The notes under the pieces are model-generated. The model worked only from the letters and a program-made list of their open reading frames with translations. It did not search any database and had not been told where the DNA came from. From Pohlia nutans (lineage: Eukaryota; Streptophyta; Bryopsida; Bryales; Mniaceae), in assembly GCA_022496805.1 (NCBI GenBank), contig CM040100.1:25263009-25327008 (forward strand): a DNA stretch of 64,000 nucleotides, in the 5' to 3' direction. Positions 58,101-64,000 of the stretch are shown piece after piece (the stretch's first letter is position 1; each line of letters opens with the position of its first letter). The translations under genes were made by a program, and so were the position numbers.

Positions 58101-61100
58101 CTCATGAGTTTAATGAATGCATTAAAAGGCATGCTTGAGAGAGAGTACGAGATGAGTGATCTTGGAGAATTGCACTTTTGTCTTGGTGTTGAGTTTGTGC
58201 GTGATAGGGCTACACGCACTATCACCATGAGTCAAGGCAAGTATGTGATGGACGTGCTCAAGAGATTCGGGATGGAGGATTGTAAGCCCGTGGCAACACC
58301 ATTGGATGCAAACTCCAAGCTCGTCAAGCTTTCGGAGGAGGAGTATGCGATGAAGGCTAAATCGATGGCGGAGGTGCCATACAAGCAAGCGGTGGGGTCG
58401 TTGATGTATGCGATGATTGCGACACGGCCCGACCTTGCGTATCCAATTAGCGTGGTGAGTCAACACATGGCGAGACCGGGCTCGATGCATTGGATGACGG
58501 TCAAGAGGATCATGCGTTATTTGAGGGGCACAAGCGATGTGAAGTTGTGTCTTGGAGGCAAAGACATTGTGTTGAGCGGCTATTGTGACGCGGACTACGC
58601 GGGAGACACGAGCGATCGAAGATCGACAACGGGCTACATGTTCAAGGTCGGATCGGGAGCGGTGTCGTGGAATAGCAAGCGGCAACAAACCACGGCGACA
58701 TCAACGGTGGAGGCCGAGTACATGGCTACGAGCCATGCCACGAAGGAGGCCATTTGGTTGAGGCAACTAATGGTGGATGTGGGTTGCACACAAGGTGAGG
58801 CTACAACGATTATGTGTGACAACCAAGGGTGCATTTCACTTGCAAAGAACCCTACACATCATTCACGCACGAAGCACATTGATGTGCAATACCACTTCAT
58901 TCGGGAGAAGTTGGAATTGGGAGTTATACATTTGGAATATTGCCCAACGGAGCACATGGTGGCGGATGTGCTCACAAAGGGTCTTTGTAGAGACCGACAC
59001 CAACGATTAGTAATAGCATTTGGACTTAGAGGCTTTGGCTCTACGCAAAGTGGGAGTATTGAGGTAATTGATGCAACGTAGTATTGCTAGAAGCCAAAGA
59101 CGTACGGGTGCTAAATAATGGTGTGTGGGAGGAGGGGTTAGGCATGGGCTGATCTCTAGAGTGTCCTTGTGATGAGTTATCCCATATGGTTTGTCCATGG
59201 TGACCTCCTAGTGTACACTACTTAAGGTGGAAGGCCTTTGAGTAAAGATCATCTCTTTCTACGCATTCCTTGTGTTTGTGTGTGTGCCTTGTGCAATCTT
59301 CTCTACCTTCAATACCTTCTTCTTTGACTTCTGTGCATCCTCGGCTGCAGTCTCATCAGCATCAGCATCCTCATCCTCATCTTCGTCCTCATCAGAGAGC
59401 TCGACCGTGGCAGTCAACAATTTCTTGAGCTCAGCCTTTGAATCAGGTACAAAATTCTTGGGGCATTCGACGTACCAGCAGCATTCCATGAGGTGGTCTC
59501 TGCTGAAGTTCCTCTTCTGCGTCTTTGAGAAGATGTAGGTCGGTGAGGAAGAATCGCTCCATCCCTGTACACACGGTGGTAACTTTCGAATTGCACCTGC
59601 CTTGAGGAGCACTTGCTTCATGTACCTACACAATGAACAAAGTAGTACCCTCAGTGCCCATCACTCGCAATCCCACCCATTACTCGCATAACTCAATACT
59701 TTCGAAACTGCCAGTTACTCGCATAACTCAATACTTTCGAAACTGCCAGTTACTCGCATTAGTCGCATTGTATTACTTGTATCATTACCCAAACATCACT
59801 ACTCACGTGAGCTGGCGTCACTGCCCTCGCGTCACTGGCATTACTCAGTTTCTCGCATTACCCACGTTTGTGAGAATGGATAACTAACCTTAGACAGTCG
59901 TTTCACAACAAGGTCACCGTCTTTGATTTTCTCAAACTTCATGGATTTTCCATACGCGTTAGGGCCCATAAAATAGGTGTTGTACACCTTGTCCCAAAGG
60001 CAAATCCGCCAGTTCTCAATGTAGTCCTCGAAACTATCAACAACCTTAGAACTATCAACACCACCAACTAGAGCTAGATAACCAACTAGCTCTTGATTGG
60101 TGGTCTCTTCTATCCCTGCCCAAAACGCAGCACGATCCAACCACTTCTTTAGAGTGTCCTCACCTGCAGGAGACTTTGGAAACCTTAGGTCCAATCGAAC
60201 AAATGATGGACTATTCCACCATTTCAGCCAGCGCACCTTATACTTCGGCTCCACTACTGCTGTTGCCACCAGTTGCAATTTCTCTAGTGTTATCTCGACT
60301 TTGGCAGCAACATGCGCACTGTAATGCTCCACAATCTGCATCACAAAGGGGAATACACTCAAATGTCAATAGAACTAGACACTTAAGTCTAGTAGCATCG
60401 GACCCGACCCTTATATTCTAACTCCCATATTTCAGCGCAATACTTGCACGCGTCACTAGCACGCAACGCACGCATCACTCGCACGATGCATCACCAGCCC
60501 TGTGCAATGCTCAACTACACCAGTCGGACCCGACCCTTGAATTGTGACTGTCCCATGCATATTTCATCACTCGCTATATACATCTCACACTCACTTGTCT
60601 ATCGCTCGCTCACTCGCTCGAAAACATGGAAACTTGGAAACTTGGAAACCTGGAGAGCTTGGAAACTTGGAAATTCGCTCGTACGCCCATCGCTCGCCCA
60701 TCACTTGCCCTCATCACTTGCACATCACTCGCACATCACTCACCCAAACACTGCTCAAATCTACACTCGCATTCTTATAGGTTGGACCCGATCCTTCATC
60801 CTTGACTGCCCATATCACAGTGCATCACTCGCACGCTTCACTCGCTCGCATCACTGCCTCGCATCACTGCCTCGCCACGCATCACGCACGAAACACTCGC
60901 ACGCGTCACTCCTCACTTGTCTCCCCACTCACTGGTCTCCCCACTGCTGGTAACAGCTGCTAGAATACTTCACTCGCATGCATCACTTACCAGCTCAAAG
61001 TCTCATACTCTTGTAGCTCACACTCTCAGTAGTTGGAGTCGGACCCGACCCCTCAATTCACCTTGTCATCAACAAGATGCGTACTCATAGCCAAAACCCA

Positions 61101-63857
61101 CCCATAGCTCAGCTCAAGGCTCAATGGCACCGATCCTTGAATTTTGGATTTCCTAATCACGTTGCATTTCCTAATCACGTTGCATTTCCTAATCACGTTG
61201 TAGTACCCATATTCACATTTGACACTTTGCGCATCACTTTCATCTCGCATCACTCGCATTCGTACCCAGTATCCAAGTCTCGCGACCACAACGACTCTTT
61301 TGACACAGTACTCAATTCAGTGGCTAAATGGAGTGTCGGACCGGACTCCTAATTATGGTCTCTCCACAACTTGGTGCATCACTCGCACGCAGGCATCACT
61401 CGCATGCATCACTTGCATGCATCATGCGCGCTATTGCTGTTATCACGTGATGCAACATCACACGCAATTGCACGCTCTCTCACACACAAGCTAAGTCGGA
61501 CCCGACCCATGATTTCTACCTATTCCAATACTGCTGTCTACACCTCAATCCACAAGTTGAAAAAGCTGGGTCCACAAGTACATCTCACATTCACGCGCAT
61601 TACTCACATCATTCACAATTGGTTACGATCAAGTACTCAAAATAACTTGACACATTAGTTGCAATCAATCTCATCACTCAACTGCTCCATAAACTCAACT
61701 CCAAAGGCTGGATTAGCAACTGATGACGCCTTGTTGAACGTAGTAAAAAGCTCCTCTTTCTTTTTGGAGATGGCCCTGTCAACATATTCCTGAAGGCCTA
61801 ACTCACTTTGTGTGCTCTCCTCTACTTCTTCCCAGTACATCTGTCCAGCCTCATTTGCAACTTGGAGAATTTCATCCTGCATTGTCACGTAAAGTCACAA
61901 AGTTCAGCCCCTGATTATAGAGTTACTAGCTAAACACGTGAAGATAGTATTGCTTGAGAGGATACTTACGTTAAAAATGAAGTTCACCATTAAGTCTCGA
62001 GTGAGTGGGTACCAAGTCTTCACAGACTTCGATTGGCATGACTTGAATTGCTCTGCTGTAAGCATTGGCTTAAAGTACTCTAAGTCATATGATCCATACT
62101 TTTGAATTCGATGAAGCGTGTGAACCACACTAGTTTTCACGTGAGCTGTTTGATTAGAACTGCACATTTGTCATTTCAAGAGTCCTCAATCTCGATTCCA
62201 AGAGACTAAAAATTCAACAAAATTCCAGCAACCAAAATCAAGCAATCCAAGTACAAGTCATAGCTTACGAGTTGATGTCGTGCATTGCACTGAGGATATC
62301 TCCACGACCTCCAGCGGTGTCAAGTACAACGCACTCGGGATTTCCATTCTTTGAGTACCACTGTTGATCATCTGCATGAATACTTTCAGTCACCTCCTTC
62401 CACGCCATAAGTCTATGGTTCCCATCATAGACAAAGAACATTGAGCCACTTAAGCACTGTAGATCAGGATCTGATCTAAGCCTCTGCTCAAATGCATCAT
62501 TCTCTAGATGCCAGCATGGGTTCCATTGGTCCATGATTTCTTGGTTCACATTCCTCACCTCTCCTTCATCGTTTGTCACAGAAACATACATGGCAGCCGA
62601 GTTGGTTTTGTATCCATAGCGAAATGCTCCCATGAGCTTTACTACATCACATCGAAGTGTTGGCATTACCATTGGCATGTGGACCATTCTGCAAAGTGGG
62701 ATTCTGAGGACATCCTTTGAAAAGGGTTTTGTTCTCATTCCTTCAATTAGTGCATGCAAGTTCCCATGAATTAAGCTAGCACGAATTTTGTCCCCTGCCT
62801 TTGTAAGGCCAAGGACTTTTCGGCGCACACGCTCTAATGGGGGCAATGGCTCCGACCCTTTGCTACCGTCACCAATGCACTCCTCTAGCTCAGCAGCAGA
62901 CCCGCCACCATCACCAGCAATTGACTCGACACCAAAACCGGCGGCAGACCCGCCTCCTTCAGCACCCACCACCACGAGCCCATCACCAGCCACTGACTCG
63001 CTACCACCACCAGTCACTGAGTCGTCACGACCATGAGCATGAGACCCGCCACCACGAGCAGCTGACTCGCCACCACTACGAGCCACTGACCCGCCACCGT
63101 CACGAGTTCCACTTGAGCCATCACCATGAGTTCCAGACCCGCCACTGCCATTAGCTCCAGACCCACTCTCGCTTGACGCGCAGTCCAAGATCAATTGCCG
63201 TCTCTCGCACGAGGGCACTCCATCTCCACCCGGGTTGGGCGTTCCTTCAACCACCTCCACTTCCATCTGGTCTTGGGAGTATTCCTCCATGGCTTCTGTA
63301 CCTCTCACCTCAAGGTCCTGCATTTGCGTCACCACGTATCACAGTGTAGCAAAACCCAACGTTTATCACAGTCCATTACTCGCACTTGATTCTGAATTCG
63401 GACCCGACCCCTATTTCTTGACTGTCCAAAATTCAATGTATATCTCCTCGCCACTCCCTCGCCACTCCCTCACCACGCCCTCGCCACTCACTGCCGCCAC
63501 TCCCTCACCACGCCACGCTGTCGTGATGGAAATGCTTCCATCGTGTACATTTATGCTCTAAGCTTTGTATTTTCAATGAATGGAGTAGCGGAATGAAAAT
63601 AGTACATATAGTTTGTCTTTCGTTTTAATTAAATCATCAAAGGATTAGGTGGTTTGAAAGGTGTGAATAGGAAGGGGGGGAAAAAGTACCTTCTTTGAAA
63701 CTTCAAAGGGGAGCATGGGCATATGTGCCCCACCGCCACCTTTGATTGGATGAGATTTAGTGAGGTCTTGGGGTTTTGAAGATTGTTGAGAGTTTTTTTT
63801 TTGTGGGTGTGAATAGTGAGAGCTTTGGAGGCAGAATTTCGACTTGATGTAGCTCAT
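52193..63857 (-). CDS. ParB-like domain / DNA methyltransferase-like gene, interrupted
   Basis: Exons read from high to low: 63,857-63,690; 63,317-62,269; 62,159-61,970; one starting near 61,877 and ending near 61,700; 60,335-59,889; one from ~59,630 into the copia site and on from 53,857 to 52,882; 52,783-~52,586; possibly 52,456-52,193. Several junctions are GT-AG with matching phase. Others (ends of the fourth and seventh exons, starts of the sixth and last) are not settled. The N-terminal half is ParB-like, the C-terminal half a beta-class amino-methyltransferase fold. Prokaryotes and phages are known to fuse these two domains. A copia element sits in an exon and a one-base shift lies near 53,345, so this copy is probably non-functional now. 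Position inside MULE-2 suggests transposon cargo. Confidence 0.55.
52586..53857 (-). CDS. methyltransferase-like C-terminal exons
   Basis: The exon resumes in frame after copia with Lys/Thr-rich linker (SKKKAPTKG), then FRVVPSVLGYADLVIADLPE, where beta-class enzymes have the DPPY motif IV. Here DLPE replaces it, so catalysis is doubtful. After the shift near 53,345: LLLFFPFDNGEFLEDIETFF, then RGPREKDEYFFSCLVMALTT (motif X-like) and GDIVIDVAAGTG (motif I, split by an intron at AAGTG). The next exon reads SITACKNTGRHVLGIKSDKK (motif II-like) and a basic tail ending KRRRVEDPQ. The order IV then X-I is the beta-class permutation. The assignment is strong for fold, weak for activity. Confidence 0.6.
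53853..53857. repeat. copia target-site duplication CCTTC (left)
   Basis: CCTTC also follows the right LTR at 59,315-59,319; five bases is the copia norm. Removing the element plus one copy keeps the host exon in frame. Confidence 0.9.
53858..54115 (+). repeat. copia 5' LTR
   Basis: Starts TATTGAGGTAATTG and ends CTACCTTCAATA; TATTGA/TCAATA form the short terminal inverted repeat. Same sequence as 59,057-59,314. Confidence 0.9.
54116..54129 (+). promoter_or_regulatory. copia primer-binding site, tRNA-iMet anticodon region
   Basis: GGTTATGGGCCCAC abuts the LTR. Its complement GTGGGCCCATAACC is the anticodon stem-loop of plant initiator tRNA-Met rather than the tRNA 3' end. Drosophila copia is primed by a 5' half of the same tRNA cut in the anticodon loop. 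Confidence 0.7.
54937..55836 (+). CDS. copia gag
   Basis: 299 residues from the ATG at 54,937 (MASFEGEGPKVVDKFDGVNF). The UBN2-like gag core includes NFHLWKFKMEM and LANILFLRRKFFTIKM. A CCHC zinc knuckle reads CFYCGKKGHIAKFC. The C-terminus has three near-identical ASMSDGIEGD units. The frame ends at TAA (55,834-55,836); pol follows in the same frame six bases later, so either readthrough or a mutation separates them. Confidence 0.9.
   Translation: MASFEGEGPKVVDKFDGVNFHLWKFKMEMVMAEKELWEIVEGSEEPPFSSTDPRIMQAYTRREKKAFAILALNLADSQLAHIRSCKTPAEAWSKLCNIHEAKTLANILFLRRKFFTIKMGEEDDMLAHINKVKALADQLNGCDVSVTDGDIVMTLLESLPSSYEYLIVAMESRPITELTLDYVTSRLLHELSRRKENESREDGAALVAKQSKNGGGGSSSDKVCFYCGKKGHIAKFCFKRKRDEKGESANNTKTRDDDEYAFTARYEASMSDGIEGDASMSDGIEGDASMSDWIEVGDE
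55843..57588 (+). CDS. copia pol, protease and integrase part
   Basis: Aspartic protease box WIVDSGATSHMS near residue 14. The pre-integrase finger reads LWHRRLGHLN and CEGCIEGKQQRLPF. The integrase core has HSDVCGPM, FRSDNGGEYMS and PQQNGVAERANRT (D,D,E), followed by CVFLGYCEGTKAYRL. The frame stops at 57,588 just after SLIANGT; the next domain is in the next frame, consistent with a one-base deletion near 57,583. Confidence 0.9.
   Translation: MASNVSCNGSTSDWIVDSGATSHMSPHKTCFHSYALINPRRVILGDDTVLEAVGKGQIVVDTEVRGRVKTITINDVLHVPKLTANLLSVRQLVAKHLRVEFSDKGCYVLSPSRDEVAIIEEHEGLYHIKFSKVHSKESAALAHSNLKDDKLALWHRRLGHLNIKSVKTLRGMVSGMDLHQLKVDASTFTCEGCIEGKQQRLPFAGEGATRATKVLEIVHSDVCGPMKTTSMGGCKYFVTFIDDFSRKIWLYPIKAKSECFEKFKEFKTLVENQSELKIKVFRSDNGGEYMSKKFDELLKNEGIARQTSAPYTPQQNGVAERANRTIVEMARSMLHAQNLKLDLWAEAVVNAVYTRNRCPTSAVEGMTPEQAWSGRQPCVAHMRIFGCIAYAKVPDERRTKLEAKALKCVFLGYCEGTKAYRLMSVDTRKIIRSRDVTFCEESMMEAPLEVGPSGSSEDVLVDTPSKSPSVVDVGDDDGDDEAGDTEVVEAPSSSKAKNGAKGMQEEQVSSNERRYPERSRKPPGEWWKNHIFPQVEDEHANVALSDGPLTIREAMQGEDAVKWERAMQEEYDSLIANGTCN
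57579..59081 (+). CDS. copia pol, reverse transcriptase and RNase H part
   Basis: Begins PIPKDRNPIGCKWVFRTKRD. RT blocks: HKARLVAKGFAQ, MDVKTAFLNGDLEEDIYM, SLYGLKQSPRAWY and the catalytic IYVDDL. RNase H: CDADYAGDTSDRRSTTGY and TATSTVEAEYMA. It ends at TAG 59,079-59,081, 25 bp inside the 3' LTR, as often seen in compact copia elements. Apart from the shift upstream it is intact. Confidence 0.9.
   Translation: MQLTPIPKDRNPIGCKWVFRTKRDVSGIVVRHKARLVAKGFAQVHGVDFHETFAPVAKFTTIRCILAIGAALDLEMHQMDVKTAFLNGDLEEDIYMVQPEGFVQQGNEHLVCKLQKSLYGLKQSPRAWYQKIDTFLVAHGFTRSIADHSLYFMQEGQHVVIVIIYVDDLIILASLMSLMNALKGMLEREYEMSDLGELHFCLGVEFVRDRATRTITMSQGKYVMDVLKRFGMEDCKPVATPLDANSKLVKLSEEEYAMKAKSMAEVPYKQAVGSLMYAMIATRPDLAYPISVVSQHMARPGSMHWMTVKRIMRYLRGTSDVKLCLGGKDIVLSGYCDADYAGDTSDRRSTTGYMFKVGSGAVSWNSKRQQTTATSTVEAEYMATSHATKEAIWLRQLMVDVGCTQGEATTIMCDNQGCISLAKNPTHHSRTKHIDVQYHFIREKLELGVIHLEYCPTEHMVADVLTKGLCRDRHQRLVIAFGLRGFGSTQSGSIEVIDAT
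59047..59056 (+). promoter_or_regulatory. copia polypurine tract
   Basis: AAAGTGGGAG directly before the 3' LTR, the usual plus-strand primer in copia elements. Confidence 0.75.
59057..59314 (+). repeat. copia 3' LTR
   Basis: 258 bp, no difference from the 5' LTR found by eye. Followed by the CCTTC duplication at 59,315. Confidence 0.9.
59315..62159 (-). CDS. middle exons of the ParB/methyltransferase-like gene
   Basis: 62,159-61,970 encodes a helical segment (VVHTLHRIQKYG, SVKTWYPLTRDLM). ~61,877-61,700 encodes an acidic helix (GQMYWEEVEESTQSEL, ISKKKEELFTTF). 60,335-59,889 encodes IVEHYSAHVAAKVEITLEKL, WLKWWNSPSFVR and SFEDYIENWRICLWDKVYN. ~59,630-59,315 ends in an acidic run of D/E (EDEDEDEDADADE) and KKSKKK-type lysines, where copia enters. 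None of these parts matches a family I know; they are conserved-looking and splice in phase where checked. Confidence 0.5.
59635..59880. repeat. intronic ACTCGCATAACTCAATACTT repeat
   Basis: TACTCGCATAACTCAATACT occurs twice, at about 59,681 and 59,723, among other ACTCGCA words. Lies between exons of the methyltransferase-like gene. Confidence 0.55.
60350..61640. repeat. intron with CATCACTCGCA words and recurring TCGGACCCGACCC motif
   Basis: This 1.3 kb intron is largely made of CATCACTCGCACG-type words, three tandem CCTAATCACGTTGCATTT copies at 61,151-61,199, and a longer unit led by GTCGGACCCGACCC. That unit is seen near 60,400, 60,523, 61,039 and 61,495 with weaker copies at 60,781, 61,129 and 61,338. 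The same unit is in another intron at 63,397. Confidence 0.65.
62269..63317 (-). CDS. exon 2: ParB-like domain of the methyltransferase-like gene
   Basis: After a Gly/Ser-rich tract of about 110 residues (repeats of GGGS, SVAG) comes VLRIPLCRMVHMPMVMPTLR, then LMGAFRYGYKTNSAAMYVSV and FFVYDGNHRLMAWKEV. In ParB/Srx-fold proteins a short beta strand, a helix with S..hG and a terminal GxHR/GERR box are arranged this way; DGNHRLMAW fits the GNHR box best. The exon ends GACATCAACTC|GTAAGC in phase 2 and joins TCTAATCAAACAGC of the next exon. The first exon (63,857-63,690; MSYIKSKFCL to FEVSKK) joins in phase 0. The ParB assignment is by motif and needs a profile search. Confidence 0.55.
63318..63689 (-). 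other. first intron of the methyltransferase-like gene
   Basis: Bounded by AAG|GTACTT at 63,690 and AAATGCAG|GACC at 63,317. Contains one TCGGACCCGACCCC unit and CTCGCCACTCCCTC repeats. Confidence 0.45.
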
Positions 63858-64000
63858 TGAGCAAGACTTTGTTTAAATTGAAATTTTGAGAGATTGTTCC
63901 TTGTAATGAGACCTTTCCGAATTGATCTTATAAGTTGAATTTGGAATTGTATTGCAAAAGTTGTGAAGGTTGGAAGTTTGTGGAAACCCTTGGCCGTCCA
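63858..64000 (-). other. 5' flank of the methyltransferase-like gene
   Basis: AT-rich upstream DNA to the window end; promoter presumed here. No MULE terminus seen. Confidence 0.3.

Larger units (their letters stand above)
53858..59314 (+). mobile_element. Ty1/copia retrotransposon, full length
   Basis: 5,457 bp with two 258-bp LTRs that I read as identical, 5-bp duplication, primer-binding site, gag, protease, integrase, RT and RNase H in copia order, and a purine tract at the 3' LTR. One gag-pol stop and one frameshift at ~57,585 are the only visible lesions. Inserted into an exon of the ParB/methyltransferase-like gene, in the opposite orientation. Confidence 0.95.
51442..64000. mobile_element. 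MULE-2, Mutator-like element, continues past window
   Basis: The left terminus GGGAAAGGTCGTATGTGAGC, followed by GAGAGTGGAGAGCGGAGAGC, matches the right terminus of MULE-1 read in reverse. It abruptly ends gypsy pol homology. ATAACCGTGGA motifs at 51,549-51,556 and 51,600-51,625 match the MULE-1 subterminal region. No opposite terminus and no second copy of the presumed 9-bp target (CGTCTGCGG at 51,433-51,441) is visible before 64,000. So the ParB/methyltransferase gene appears to lie inside it. No MULE transposase is seen in the part shown. Confidence 0.55.

Noticed and set aside
55591..59010. Minus-strand and alternate-frame ORFs across the copia
   Set aside because: Shadows of gag-pol; no independent motifs.

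Overview
This 64 kb window looks like nuclear DNA of a streptophyte. The evidence is a 14-exon plant-type nucleotide-sugar transporter gene, a plant-type arginyl-tRNA synthetase fragment, TTTAGGG-type telomere-like motifs and plant-like Ty1/copia, CACTA and MULE elements. The repeat load, long introns and lineage-odd ORFs suggest a large-genome charophyte alga (Chara-like) rather than a crop or flowering plant. That placement is inference; a bryophyte cannot be excluded from sequence alone.

Only two host-like loci carry substantial coding sequence. (1) 2,590-8,072 (+): a CMP-sialic-acid-transporter-like (SLC35A/KT type) gene whose exons join in frame to about 396 residues. One intron carries a piggyBac-type MITE. 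(2) 52,193-63,857 (-): a multi-exon gene joining a ParB-like domain to a beta-class DNA-methyltransferase-like domain. It carries a recent copia insertion in one exon and a probable one-base frameshift. It sits inside a DNA transposon (MULE-2), so it may be cargo rather than a resident gene.

The rest is a stack of nested mobile elements. Stack A, ~11.9-42.2 kb: an RNase-H-bearing LINE (+) split by MULE-1 (15,210-18,593, 10-bp TSD) and by a 17.3 kb CACTA element (20,859-38,124, TSD TTA). Inside that CACTA lies a second CACTA-like element (25,437-34,260), which carries the arginyl-tRNA synthetase exons and a piggyBac-like MITE. Removing MULE-1 and the outer CACTA with one TSD copy each restores the LINE reading frame. 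Stack B, ~45.1-64 kb: a Ty3/gypsy element (-) is cut by MULE-2 at 51,442. MULE-2 carries the ParB/methyltransferase gene, which a copia element (53,858-59,314; LTRs identical as read, TSD CCTTC) interrupts.

Smaller elements include piggyBac-like MITEs with TTAA ends, a TA-flanked MITE whose empty site is preserved in a paralogous copy in this window, two CACTA MITEs, a GGGTGC-ended family with 4-bp TSDs, and a Tc1-like transposase fragment at the left edge. The main lead is the ParB-like/DNA-methyltransferase-like gene inside a MULE, with a possible relative inside MULE-1.
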